A stretch of DNA of 64,000 nt. Source: Janthinobacterium fluminis (GTDB lineage Bacteria; Pseudomonadota; Gammaproteobacteria; Burkholderiales; Burkholderiaceae_D). Position 1 is the first letter of the stretch; each line of letters begins with the position of its first letter. The position numbers and the translations under genes are program-made. The notes below the pieces were generated by a model that saw only the letters and a program-made list of their open reading frames with translations, made no database searches and had not been told where the DNA came from. Location: NCBI RefSeq assembly GCF_028595325.1, contig NZ_JAQQXR010000001.1, positions 310,001 to 374,000 on the forward strand, in the 5' to 3' direction. Positions 48,465 through 57,960 of the stretch are shown here, one piece after another.

Positions 48465-51400
48465 ATGCACCGGCCTTCACTCAACCACGTCTACCGCCTC
48501 ATCTGGAGTCATCATGCCGGCGCCTTTGTCGCCGTTGCCGAGAATGCCAAGAAGGGCGGCAAGAAGCCGCGCAGCCGCGGCGGCGTCGCGGCGGTGTTGA
48601 GCTTGTTGCTGGGGACGGGGGCGGGGGCGGCGGACTTGCCCACGGGCGGGCAGATCGTCGCCGGCGCCGGCAGCATCAGTCAGGCGGCCAGGAGCACGAC
48701 GATCACGCAGCTGAGCCCGAAAATGGCGGCCGACTGGCAAAGCTTCAGCATCGGCCAGGGCAATACCGTGACCTTCGTGCAGCCTTCGCGCGACGCCGTG
48801 GCGCTGAACCGGGTGCTGGGCGCGGACGTGTCCAATATTCAAGGCGCGCTGCAGTCGAACGGGCAGGTGTTCCTGATCAACCCGAACGGTGTGCTGTTCT
48901 CGCCTAGCGCCCAGGTTAACGTCGGCGCCTTGGTGGCCTCGACGCTGAACCTGTCCACCGATGATTTCATGGCGGGCAATTACAAATTCCAGGGCGCCAG
49001 CGACAAGGCCGTCGTCAACCGCGGCAGCATCACGGCGCAACACGGCGGCAGCATCGCCTTGATTGCCGCCCGGATCGAGAACACGGGCACGCTGCTGGCC
49101 GACGGCGGCAACGTGGCGCTCGGCGCCGGCAGCGCCGTTACGCTGGACCTGGGCGGCCCCGTCAAGGTGCAAGTGACGGCGGCGGCCATCGACGCCCTGA
49201 TCGCCAACGGCGGCGCGATCCGCGCCGACGGCGGCACCATTTTGCTGAGCGCGAAGGCGGCCGGCGACCTGGCCAGCACCGCCATCAATAACACCGGCTT
49301 GATCCAGGCGCGCACCCTCGCCAGCGGCGCAAAAGGCGAAATCCGCCTGCTCGGCGACATGACGAACGACCGCATCGAGGTCGGCGGCAAACTCGACGCC
49401 AGCGCCCCCCACGGCGGCAACGGCGGCTTTATCGAAACCTCGGCGGCGACGGTCAACACGGCGCCCGAGTTGCTGGTCGACGCCGGCGCCAAAACGGGCA
49501 AGGGCGGCGAGTGGCTGATCGACCCCTATGATTATGTGATCAGCGGCAGCACGCCGGGAACTTCTGCCTACCTCATCGCCAGCACGCTCAGCGGCGGCAC
49601 CAGCGTGACGGTGACGACCCAGTCCAATAGCGCCAGTTACGGCGCGACCGGCAGCGGCGCCGGCGACATCACGGTCAATAGCGCGATCACCAAATCGGGC
49701 GGCGGCGCCGCCACGCTGACTTTGCGCGCGGATAACAACATCATCGTCAACAGCGACATCACGTCCAGCAGCGGCGCGTTGAACATCACCCTGTCGGCGG
49801 GCAACGCGGCCGGCGCCACCACGGGCGGCGTCGACATCAACGCCAACCTCGGCTCCAACGGCGGCCGCATCTTGATCGGCGGCGCGGCCGGCACCGCCAG
49901 CAATGGCATCGGCTACGCCTTGAACCGCAGCGCCGCCCTGCCGGCCGTGACCATCGAGCAAAGCAAATCCATCCTGTCCGGCGGCGGCGACATCACCATC
50001 AACGGAAAATCCTCGGCCACCAGCTCCAACTACAGCGGCACAGGGGCCGGCGTCTATGTCAAGTCCGGCGCCGCCATCAACAGCGGCGGCGGCAACATCA
50101 ACATGAGCGGCATCAGCACCACCGCCGCCAAGGAATTCGGTTTCGCCGTCGAGGGCAACTCGGGCACCGTGACCACATTCACCACGTCCGGCACGACGGG
50201 CCACCTGATAGTCGACGCCGTCAACCAGGTGAATGTGGATGGCGCGCTGGGTCTGGTCAACAACGGCGGACAGGCGCGGATTCAGTTTATCGCGCCGTCG
50301 GTCGCCGACATGTTGTTCAAGCTCAACGGCAACCCGCAGCTGACCAGTTTTACCATCAAGCCGCCGTGCGGCTCGTCCTACCCGAACTGCGGCACGCTGG
50401 TGGTTCCCGGTTCAAATGGCAGTTATCTGTACGCCAACTACCAGGCCGTGAACATGGCGACCCAGGGTATTTATGTGTTTACCCCGGACGGAAGCAAGGT
50501 CTACGATGGCGCCAGCCTGATTTCCGGCGGCCTGACGCTGTCCTCGCTGGGCGGCCCGAGCGGCACCGATAATGCGGCGACCACCACCTACCTCGGTGGC
50601 GCTCCGCTGACCTTCTCGACCGGCAGCAAAAATGTCGGCACGTATTCCTCCACGCAGATTTGCAAGGGCGCGACCTGCAATCCGACGAATTACTCGACGA
50701 ATTACGCCATCGGCTATTACCACGGCAGTTACAGCATCACGCCGCTGGCATTAACGAATGTACAGGCCACCAACAAAGTGTATGACGGCACGAATGCGGC
50801 GGCCATCACGGCCAGCGGCATCCTGGCGGGCGACAATGTGGTTCTCAGTGCCACCGGCGCCGGCTTTGCGTCCTCGAATGTCGGCAACAACATTGCCGTC
50901 AATGCCAGCGGCGTGAGCCTGTCGGGCAGCGACGCGGGCAATTACACGGTCCCGGGCGGGGCCATCTCCACCAGCGCGAACATCACGCCGGCGTCGTTGA
51001 CGGTGACGGCGAATGGCGCCAGCAAGGTCTACGGGCAGACGCCGTCGCTGACGGGCTTTAGCGCCAGCGGCCTGCAAAACGGCGAAACCGTCGGCAGCGT
51101 CACGCTTGCCAGCGCCGGTAGCGCAGCCGGCGCCAGTGTCAACGGCGGCCCGTATGCCATCACGGCCAGCGGTGCCACCGGCGGCACGTTCAGTCCGTCG
51201 AACTACACGATTGCCTACGTCAACGGCGCGTTGACGATCACGCCGGCAACGCTGAGCTACAGCGCGAACACTGCCAGCAGGGCGTATGGCAGCGCCAACC
51301 CCGCGTTCGGCGGCAGCGTGAGCGGCTTCGTGAACGGCGACAACCTGGCCTCGGCGACGAGCGGCACGCTGGCCTTCGGCAGTGCGGCCACGGCCACCAG

Positions 51401-54400
51401 CGACGTCGGCAGCTACGCCGTCAACGGTTCCGGCCTGAGCGCCAACAACGGCAACTACACCTTCGTCCAGGCTGGCGGCAACGCCGGCGCGCTGACGATC
51501 AATCCGGCGGCGCTGACGGTGACGGCGAACGACGCCAGCAAGGTCTACGGCCAGACGCCGTCGCTGACGGGCTTTAGCGCCAGCGGCCTGCAAAACGGCG
51601 AAACCGTCGGCAGCGTCACCCTTGCCAGCGCCGGCGGCACAGCTGGCGCCAGCGTCAGCGGTGGCCCGTATGCCATCACGGCCAGCGGTGCCGCAGGCGG
51701 CACCTTCAAAGCCTCGAACTATACGGTCAGCTACGTCAATGGTGCATTGACGATCACGCCGGCAACGCTGAGCTACAGCGCGAACGGCGTCAGCAGGGCG
51801 TATGGCAGCGTCAATCCCGCGTTCGGCGGCAGCGTGAGCGGCTTCGTCAACGGCGACAACCTGGCCTCGGCGACGAGCGGCACGCTGGCCTTCGGCAGCG
51901 CGGCCACGGCCACCAGCGACGTCGGCAGCTACGCCGTCATCGGTTCCGGCCTGAGCGCCAACAACGGCAACTACACCTTCGTCCAGGCTGGCGGCAACGC
52001 CGGCGCGCTGACGATCAATCCGGCGGCGCTGACGGTGACGGCGAACAACGTCAGCAAGGTCTACGGCCAGACGCCGTCGCTGACGGGCTTTAGCGCCAGC
52101 GGCCTGCAAAACGGCGAAACCGTCGGCAGCGTCACGCTTGCCAGCGCCGGCGGCACAGCCGGCGCCAGCGTCAGCGGTGGCCCGTATGCCATCACGGCCA
52201 GCGGCGCCAGCGGCGGCACCTTCAAAGCCTCGAACTATACGGTCAGCTACGTCAACGGCGCATTGACGATCACGCCGGCAACGCTGAGCTACGGCGCGAA
52301 CGGCGCCAGCAGGGCGTATGGCAGCGCCAACCCCGCGTTCGGCGGCAGCGTGAGCGGCTTCGTCAACGGCGACAACCTGGCCTCGGCGACGAGCGGCACG
52401 CTGGCCTTCGGCAGCGCGGCCACGGCCACCAGCGACGTCGGCAGCTACGCCGTCAACGGTTCCGGCCTGAGCGCCAACAACGGCAACTACACCTTCGTCC
52501 AGGCGGGCGGCAACGCCGGCGCGCTGACGATCAATCCGGCGGCGCTGACGGTGACGGCGAACGACGCCAGCAAGGTCTATGGCCAGACGCCGTCGCTGAC
52601 GGGCTTCAGCGCTAGCGGCCTGCAAAACGGCGAAACCGTCGGTAGCGTCACCCTTGCCAGCGCCGGCGGTGCGGCCGGCGCCAGCGTCAACGGCGGCCCA
52701 TATGCCATCACGGCCAGCGGCGTCGCAGGCGGCACGTTCAAGCCGTCGAATTATGAGGTCAGCTACGTCAACGGCGCGTTGACGATTACTCCGGCGGCGT
52801 TGACGGTGACGGCGAACAACGCCAGCAAGGTTTACGGCCAGACGCCGTCGCTGACGGGCTTTAGCGCCAGCGGCCTGCAAAACGGCGAAACCGTCGGCAG
52901 CGTCACCCTTGCCAGCGCCGGCGGCGCAGCCGGTGCCAACGTCAACGGCGGCCCGTATGCCATCACGGCCAGCGGCGCCAGCGGCGGAACTTTCAATGTC
53001 TCGAACTATGCGGTCAACTACGTCAATGGCGCGTTGACGGTCACGCCGGCAACGCTGAGCTACAGCGCGAACGGCGCCAGCAGGGCGTATGGCAGCGCCA
53101 ACCCCGCGTTCGGCGGCAGCGTGAGCGGTTTCGTCAACGACGACAACCTGGCCTCGGCGACGAGCGGCGCGCTGGCCTTCGGCAGCGCGGCCACGGCTGC
53201 CAGCGACGTCGGCAGCTATGCCGTCAACGGTTCCGGCCTGAGCGCCAACAACGGCAACTACACCTTCGTCCAGGCGGGCGGCAACGCCGGCGCGCTGACG
53301 ATCAATCCGGCGGCGCTGACGGTGACGGCGAACAACGCCAGCAAGGTCTACGGCCAGACGCCGTCGCTGACGGGCTTCAGTGCCTCCGGCCTGCAAAACG
53401 GCGAAACCGTCGGCAGCGTCACCCTGGCCAGCGCCGGCGGTGCGGCCGGCGCCAGCGTCAATGGCGGCCCATATGCCATCACGGCCAGCGGCGTCGCAGG
53501 CGGCACGTTTAAACCGTCGAATTATGAGGTCAGCTACGTCAACGGCGCGTTGACGATCAATCCGGCGGCGCTGACGGTGACGGCAAACAACGCCAGCAAG
53601 GTTTACGGCCAGACGCCGTCGCTGACGGGCTTTAGCGCCAGCGGCCTGCAAAACGGCGAAACCGTCGGCAGCGTCACCCTTGCCAGCGCCGGCGGCGCAG
53701 CCGGTGCCAACGTCAACGGCGGCCCATATGCCATCACGGCCAGCGGCGCCAGCGGCGGCACCTTCAATGTCTCGAACTATGCGGTCAGCTACGTCAACGG
53801 CGCGTTGACGGTCACGCCGGCAACGCTGAGCTACAGCGCCAACGGCGCCAGCAGGGCGTATGGCAGCGCCAACCCCGCGTTCGGCGGCAGCGTGAGCGGT
53901 TTCGTCAACGACGACAACCTGGCCTCGGCGACGAGCGGCACGCTGGCCTTCGGCAGCGCGGCCACGGCTACCAGCGACGTCGGCAGCTACGCCGTCAACG
54001 GTTCCGGCCTGAGCGCCAACAACGGCAACTACACCTTCGTCCAGGCTGGCGGCAACGCCGGCGCGCTGACGATCAATCCGGCGACGCTGACGGTGACGGC
54101 GAACGACGCCAGCAAGGTCTATGGCCAGACGCCGTCGCTGACGGGCTTCAGCGCTAGCGGCCTGCAAAACGGCGAAACCGTCGGTAGCGTCACCCTGGCC
54201 AGCGCCGGCGGTGCGGCCGGCGCCAGCGTCAATGGCGGCCCATATGCCATCACGGCCAGCGAAGCCGCAGGCGGCACCTTCAAAGCGTCGAACTATGCGG
54301 TCAGCTACGTCAACGGCGCGTTGACGATCACGCCGGCGACATTGAGCTACATTGCCAACGCGGCCAACAGGTCCACTGGCATTGCCAACCCCGTGTTTAG

Positions 54401-55094
54401 CGGAAGTGTCAGTGGCTTCGTCAATGACGAGACTCTGGCATCGGCAACCAGCGGCACCCTGGCGTTTTCCAGCCCCGCTGACGGCACAAGCGGCGCAGGT
54501 CGTTATGCGATTAATGGCGCTGGCTTGAATGCCAACAACGGCAATTACCAATTTGTTCAAGCCGACGCTAACCTTGCTGCGCTGACCATCACGCAGGCTG
54601 CGGTGACCCCTGTTCCGCCACCTGTCGTCATTGTTCCAACCCCATCAACGCCGGACCCAGTCGTCGTCGTTACGCCTACGCCAGTTATACCGACGCCAAA
54701 TCCAGTGGTCGTCGTTCCTACTCCGGTCATTCCAGCGCCTACCCCTGTTACCGGCGTTGCTGATCCGGTCGTGCTCGCCGTCGCGGCGGATGCGCAGCAG
54801 TTCGTGCCACGCACCTTCCCCGTGCAGCAGTTCTTGAACAATGGCAGCAATCTGCCGCTGTCCAACCCAACGGTGGTCAGCCCGGACAGCCTCAGCTATG
54901 TGATGTTGAACAGCGGCAGTGGCAGCCCGGCCGTCGCCGCCGAGGCGCCGGCAAGCAACGCCGGCACGACAACGGTAGCAGGAGCCGGCGCGGATCTGGT
55001 GGTGAACGGTGTGCCGGTCGCGCCCGCCGGTCCGACCAATGTCTTTGTCGTGGATGGCGGCATCAATATGGCGGGATTTGTCGTGTCGAAGTAA
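48465..55094 (+). CDS. Two-partner secretion adhesin TpsA with YDG and 14 MBG-type repeats
   Basis: The 2209-aa exoprotein begins with an extended signal peptide region (Y-R-L-I-W-S-H-H-A-G-A-F-V-A-V-A-E) and a Sec signal ending near A-G-A-A-D. A TPS/haemagglutinin secretion domain follows (about 55-330) with N-P-N-G-V-L-F-S. A beta-helix region runs to about 660, then YDG-type modules with K-V-Y-D-G (about 680 and 770). Residues 845-2046 hold 14 MBG-type repeats in two classes, K-V-Y-G-Q-T-P and R-A-Y-G-S-x-N-P. A Pro/Val-rich stretch (about 2050-2100) and a final domain follow. It lies 76 bp before its transporter gene. It would be a surface or released adhesin. Confidence 0.9.
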   Translation: MHRPSLNHVYRLIWSHHAGAFVAVAENAKKGGKKPRSRGGVAAVLSLLLGTGAGAADLPTGGQIVAGAGSISQAARSTTITQLSPKMAADWQSFSIGQGNTVTFVQPSRDAVALNRVLGADVSNIQGALQSNGQVFLINPNGVLFSPSAQVNVGALVASTLNLSTDDFMAGNYKFQGASDKAVVNRGSITAQHGGSIALIAARIENTGTLLADGGNVALGAGSAVTLDLGGPVKVQVTAAAIDALIANGGAIRADGGTILLSAKAAGDLASTAINNTGLIQARTLASGAKGEIRLLGDMTNDRIEVGGKLDASAPHGGNGGFIETSAATVNTAPELLVDAGAKTGKGGEWLIDPYDYVISGSTPGTSAYLIASTLSGGTSVTVTTQSNSASYGATGSGAGDITVNSAITKSGGGAATLTLRADNNIIVNSDITSSSGALNITLSAGNAAGATTGGVDINANLGSNGGRILIGGAAGTASNGIGYALNRSAALPAVTIEQSKSILSGGGDITINGKSSATSSNYSGTGAGVYVKSGAAINSGGGNINMSGISTTAAKEFGFAVEGNSGTVTTFTTSGTTGHLIVDAVNQVNVDGALGLVNNGGQARIQFIAPSVADMLFKLNGNPQLTSFTIKPPCGSSYPNCGTLVVPGSNGSYLYANYQAVNMATQGIYVFTPDGSKVYDGASLISGGLTLSSLGGPSGTDNAATTTYLGGAPLTFSTGSKNVGTYSSTQICKGATCNPTNYSTNYAIGYYHGSYSITPLALTNVQATNKVYDGTNAAAITASGILAGDNVVLSATGAGFASSNVGNNIAVNASGVSLSGSDAGNYTVPGGAISTSANITPASLTVTANGASKVYGQTPSLTGFSASGLQNGETVGSVTLASAGSAAGASVNGGPYAITASGATGGTFSPSNYTIAYVNGALTITPATLSYSANTASRAYGSANPAFGGSVSGFVNGDNLASATSGTLAFGSAATATSDVGSYAVNGSGLSANNGNYTFVQAGGNAGALTINPAALTVTANDASKVYGQTPSLTGFSASGLQNGETVGSVTLASAGGTAGASVSGGPYAITASGAAGGTFKASNYTVSYVNGALTITPATLSYSANGVSRAYGSVNPAFGGSVSGFVNGDNLASATSGTLAFGSAATATSDVGSYAVIGSGLSANNGNYTFVQAGGNAGALTINPAALTVTANNVSKVYGQTPSLTGFSASGLQNGETVGSVTLASAGGTAGASVSGGPYAITASGASGGTFKASNYTVSYVNGALTITPATLSYGANGASRAYGSANPAFGGSVSGFVNGDNLASATSGTLAFGSAATATSDVGSYAVNGSGLSANNGNYTFVQAGGNAGALTINPAALTVTANDASKVYGQTPSLTGFSASGLQNGETVGSVTLASAGGAAGASVNGGPYAITASGVAGGTFKPSNYEVSYVNGALTITPAALTVTANNASKVYGQTPSLTGFSASGLQNGETVGSVTLASAGGAAGANVNGGPYAITASGASGGTFNVSNYAVNYVNGALTVTPATLSYSANGASRAYGSANPAFGGSVSGFVNDDNLASATSGALAFGSAATAASDVGSYAVNGSGLSANNGNYTFVQAGGNAGALTINPAALTVTANNASKVYGQTPSLTGFSASGLQNGETVGSVTLASAGGAAGASVNGGPYAITASGVAGGTFKPSNYEVSYVNGALTINPAALTVTANNASKVYGQTPSLTGFSASGLQNGETVGSVTLASAGGAAGANVNGGPYAITASGASGGTFNVSNYAVSYVNGALTVTPATLSYSANGASRAYGSANPAFGGSVSGFVNDDNLASATSGTLAFGSAATATSDVGSYAVNGSGLSANNGNYTFVQAGGNAGALTINPATLTVTANDASKVYGQTPSLTGFSASGLQNGETVGSVTLASAGGAAGASVNGGPYAITASEAAGGTFKASNYAVSYVNGALTITPATLSYIANAANRSTGIANPVFSGSVSGFVNDETLASATSGTLAFSSPADGTSGAGRYAINGAGLNANNGNYQFVQADANLAALTITQAAVTPVPPPVVIVPTPSTPDPVVVVTPTPVIPTPNPVVVVPTPVIPAPTPVTGVADPVVLAVAADAQQFVPRTFPVQQFLNNGSNLPLSNPTVVSPDSLSYVMLNSGSGSPAVAAEAPASNAGTTTVAGAGADLVVNGVPVAPAGPTNVFVVDGGINMAGFVVSK
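50997..54602 (+). repeat. MBG-domain coding repeat array (14 units)
   Basis: The repeat positions follow an exact arithmetic: class A units are 255 bp and class B units 261 bp. Units run A-B, A-B, A-B (516 bp each, starting 50997, 51513, 52029), then A-A-B twice (771 bp each, starting 52545 and 53316), then A-B (54087-54602) whose B unit is degenerate. The near-identical DNA indicates recent duplication and a site for recombination-driven length change. Confidence 0.92.
52545..54086 (+). repeat. Tandem duplication of a 771-bp A-A-B block
   Basis: The block 52545-53315 is repeated at 53316-54086. Both copies share marker variants absent elsewhere in the array (T-F-K-P-S-N-Y-E-V in the first A, F-N-V-S-N-Y-A-V in the second, and F-V-N-D-D-N in B), so the second arose by duplication of the first as a unit. 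Confidence 0.88.
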
Positions 55095-55170
55095 CAGCGC
55101 GGCGATGCGGTGAGAAAAATACGCATATGCGCGTTGCGTCGGGGGGATGTCTGGATGTTAATATTGGAGC

Positions 55171-56829
55171 ATGAGAAAAATCAAAGCGTTTCAGATATGG
55201 CCGCTTGCATTTTCCAGTATGGCGGTGCAAGCCGCGGGCCAAATTCCCCCCGACGCGGGTCAGATGCTACAGCAGATGACCCCGCCACCGGCCCTGCGTC
55301 CTGAGAGCAAACCGATCCAGGTCGACATACCGAAACCCGGGGCGCCGGCACCGCCGGGCGGTGAGCAAATCACGCTGACATCGGTGACCTTTTCGGGGAA
55401 CACGATCTTTGACGCGGCGACCTTGCAGGCCGCCATGGGCAACGTGACGGGGCCGCACCAGGGCCTGGCCGGCCTGCAACTGCTGGCTGACCGCGTCACC
55501 GCTTTCTACCGCGCCCACGGCTACCCGTTCACCTCGGCCGTGCTGCCGCCGCAGGACGTCAAAGACGGTGTGCTGCGCATCGACATACTCGAAGGGCGCT
55601 ACGGACGCATCCAGGCCGCCGGCGAAGCGCCGCTGGCGCGCGGTGGCCAGCCGTTTCTCGACTCCCGGCTGCAAGCTGGCGGCTTCATCGAAAGCACGGC
55701 CCTCGAACGCGTCATGCTGATCCTCGACGATCAGCCGGGCATGAAAATCGTGCCCGTGATACGCCCGGGGGAGGCCACGGGCAGCGGCGATTTGTCGGTC
55801 AAGGTGGTGCGCGAATCGTCGTATGGCGGCGACATCGGCTTCGACAATACCGGCAGCCGCTACACCGGCGAATACCGGCTGCGGGCCAATGTCTACGCCG
55901 ACAGCCCCTTCCTGTTCGGCGACAAGCTGAGCTTGCGCAGCATCGTCACCGACGAGCGGCTGTGGCTGGGTTCGCTCGACTACGAGTTGCCGCTGGGCGG
56001 CAGCGGCTTGCGCGGCCAGCTCGGCTACGCCCACACCAGCTATCAACTGGGCAAGGACTTCGCCTATCTTGACGCGTCCGGCTTTGCCAAGGTGTCGACG
56101 CTGAAATTCAGTTATCCCTTGCTACGTTCGCAGGCGAGCAATGTGCTGCTCTCGGCCACCTATCTGCACAAGGATCTGGAAGACCGCTATGGCGCCGTGA
56201 ACGCGTCGGCGCGTAAAACGAGCAACAGTTGGCCGGTGGCGCTGCAGTTCGACCGGCGCGACGGCTTCGCCGGCGGCGGCATCACCTATGGCTCCGTGAG
56301 CTGGACCAGCGGCAAGCTCAATCTTGATGGCGGCCTGGCCGCCGCCGATGCCGGCAGCGCGAAAACGGCGGGGCGCTCGCACAAATTCAACCTCGACGTG
56401 GCGCGCATCCAGAAATTGCCGGCCAATGTAGTCTTCTATGGCCGCTATTCGGCCCAGTGGACCCGCACCAACCTCGACTCGTCGGAGCGCTTCGGCCTGG
56501 GCGGCGTGTACGGCGTGCGCGCCTATCCGTCCGGCGAGGGCATGGGCGACAAGGGCTATCTGCTGCAGACGGAGTTGCGCTATCCGAGCGGGCCGGTGAC
56601 CCCCTTCATTTTTTACGACGCGGGCAAGACCCACGTCAATGCCCAGCCTTGGGACGCCAATTCGCGGCTCACGCGCAGCATTTCCGGCGCCGGCGTCGGC
56701 GCCCGGGTCGAGTACAAGGGCTGGAGCCTGGACGCCACGCTGGCGTGGCGCGGACGCGGAGGGGCGGTGCAGTCGGACAAGGTGGAGCACAATCCGCGGC
56801 TGTGGTGCATGGCCGGCTACCGGTTTTGA
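55171..56829 (+). CDS. Two-partner secretion outer-membrane transporter TpsB (ShlB/FhaC family)
   Basis: The 552-aa Omp85-superfamily protein has a signal peptide ending near V-Q-A-A-G (about residue 22), a Pro-rich linker, two POTRA domains (about 60-210, starting I-T-L-T-S-V-T-F-S-G-N) and a 16-strand barrel. The V-R-A-Y-P-S-G-E-G motif near 450 corresponds to the conserved VRGY lid-loop region, and it ends in aromatic Y-R-F as outer-membrane proteins do. It would bind the TPS domain of the upstream adhesin and export it. Confidence 0.92.
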   Translation: MRKIKAFQIWPLAFSSMAVQAAGQIPPDAGQMLQQMTPPPALRPESKPIQVDIPKPGAPAPPGGEQITLTSVTFSGNTIFDAATLQAAMGNVTGPHQGLAGLQLLADRVTAFYRAHGYPFTSAVLPPQDVKDGVLRIDILEGRYGRIQAAGEAPLARGGQPFLDSRLQAGGFIESTALERVMLILDDQPGMKIVPVIRPGEATGSGDLSVKVVRESSYGGDIGFDNTGSRYTGEYRLRANVYADSPFLFGDKLSLRSIVTDERLWLGSLDYELPLGGSGLRGQLGYAHTSYQLGKDFAYLDASGFAKVSTLKFSYPLLRSQASNVLLSATYLHKDLEDRYGAVNASARKTSNSWPVALQFDRRDGFAGGGITYGSVSWTSGKLNLDGGLAAADAGSAKTAGRSHKFNLDVARIQKLPANVVFYGRYSAQWTRTNLDSSERFGLGGVYGVRAYPSGEGMGDKGYLLQTELRYPSGPVTPFIFYDAGKTHVNAQPWDANSRLTRSISGAGVGARVEYKGWSLDATLAWRGRGGAVQSDKVEHNPRLWCMAGYRF

Positions 56830-56950
56830 GCGGGGCAGGGCTGCGCCGGAACCGGCCCAGGCAATGGCGGCGCCTGTGGCGATAGCCATTTCCGTTTAAA
56901 TCGCCATGGGCCATTGACGGAATGTGTGCCAGGCTTTATTATCTTGTCTT

Positions 56951-57027
56951 CGGAGTGTAGCGCAGCCCGGTAGCGCACCTGGTTTGGGACCAGGGGGTCC
57001 AAGGTTCGAATCCTTGTACTCCGACCA
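56951..57027 (+). tRNA. tRNA-Pro(UGG)
   Basis: The 77-nt gene folds as a cloverleaf: acceptor CGGAGTG with TACTCCG, anticodon stem CCTGG/CCAGG with loop TTTGGGA (anticodon TGG), T-loop TTCGAAT, discriminator A and encoded CCA. Confidence 0.97.
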
Positions 57028-57034
57028 AAATATA

Positions 57035-57067
57035 AGCGGGCTGTCAGATTCTTGACAGCCCGCTTTT
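57035..57067 (+). terminator. Terminator after tRNA-Pro
   Basis: A 12-bp stem AGCGGGCTGTCA/TGACAGCCCGCT with GATTCT loop is followed by TTT. Its first 11 bp match the stem of the glmM terminator. Confidence 0.85.
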
Positions 57068-57106
57068 CATTGCGCGTAGCATTCCAGGCATCGCCATTTT
57101 CTCACT

Positions 57107-57183
<77 letters not shown>

Positions 57184-57254
57184 GTATCCATGCGGGTTTC
57201 AGCTAGTTATCCACGTCGCAAAAATTCCTCAATTCTGAGATAGTTCCGCAAACG

Positions 57255-57415
57255 CTATTTTGTTGGTTCGACGATCTTGCCCCGGCGACGGTAATGCTTG
57301 TCCGTCGTCCGCTGGCTGTCATGCCCGAGAAGGTCGGTCGCCGCCTGTGCGCCGCGCTCGTCGCCCACATCATCAGCCGCCTTTGCGCGCAGGTCGTAGA
57401 ACCAGAATTGCTTTG
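57255..57415 (-). pseudogene. Tyrosine recombinase (phage/island integrase), C-terminal remnant
   Basis: Read on the minus strand, about 53 codons end in TAG at 57255-57257 and give F-W-F-Y-D-L-R-A-K-A-A-D, then L-L-G-H-D-S-Q-R-T-T-D-K-H-Y-R-R-R. These contain the second catalytic Arg (in D-L-R), the L-G-H histidine and the nucleophile Tyr in H-Y of tyrosine recombinases. The upstream two-thirds is missing: the sequence breaks into an IS3-type transposase fragment near 57407-57415. Its 3' end faces the tRNA-Arg, as for tRNA-targeting integrases. Confidence 0.85.
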
Positions 57416-57781
57416 GCGATGAATGCGCTGTTGATGGCTGTTTGGCGACGTAAGCCAGCGGATCCTGTGATGGTTCATTCGGATCAGGGCTCGCAGTTCA
57501 CCAGCAAGGACCGGCGCGATTTCTTGATGGCGCATCGGTTGGAGCCAAGCATGAGCCGGCGTGGAAATTGTCATGATAATGCTGTCGCTGAAAGCTTCTT
57601 CCAACTTTTAAAGCGCGAGCGCATCAAGCGCAAGACCTATGCAACCAGGGACGACGCCAGACAGGATATTTTCGACTACATCGAGATGTTCTACAATCCG
57701 AAGCGCCGTCACGGATTCAATGACAGGTTTTCGCCAGTAGAGTTTGAGCGAAGGCATTTTGAACGGCTCGCGGGTGTCTAG
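57407..57781 (+). pseudogene. IS3-family OrfB transposase, 5'-truncated
   Basis: About 124 codons match the C-terminal part of an IS3-type DDE transposase: V-H-S-D-Q-G-S-Q-F with the second Asp, G-N-C-H-D-N-A-V-A-E-S-F-F with the catalytic Glu, and I-E-M-F-Y-N-P-K-R-R-H near the end. The first Asp region and OrfA are missing, and the fragment abuts the integrase remnant. Confidence 0.88.
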
Positions 57782-57858
57782 CAGACTCGTGGCGATTCAA
57801 GCTCGTCCAGCTTGCCAACCAGTTGCTTGAAGTCTCGCTCTCTCATTGCGTCCCCCAA

Positions 57859-57889
57859 GAATGAAGTCCCTACAGATCAGACTTCATTC
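57859..57889. repeat. 10-bp perfect inverted repeat between transposase genes
   Basis: GAATGAAGTC and GACTTCATTC are separated by 11 bases, in the 179-bp gap between the IS3 remnant and the IS481-type gene. It may be a transcription stop or an old element end. The rest of the gap shows nothing else. Confidence 0.45.
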
Positions 57890-57960
57890 CTAGCGAGCAG
57901 TTCCACACTTACCGGTGACATAGCCTTAAATTTCGCCCCATCAAACCAGCCTCGCCCCAC

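Noticed and set aside
50751..54560. A 1269-codon open frame on the minus strand opposite the MBG repeats
   Set aside because: It is the antisense shadow of a stop-free repeat unit copied 14 times; it has no family resemblance, and the plus-strand frame has clear domains and a signal peptide.
50997..54602. Regular repeats considered as a CRISPR or satellite array
   Set aside because: Units are 255/261 bp, in frame, and encode protein repeats; there are no short repeat-spacer alternations.
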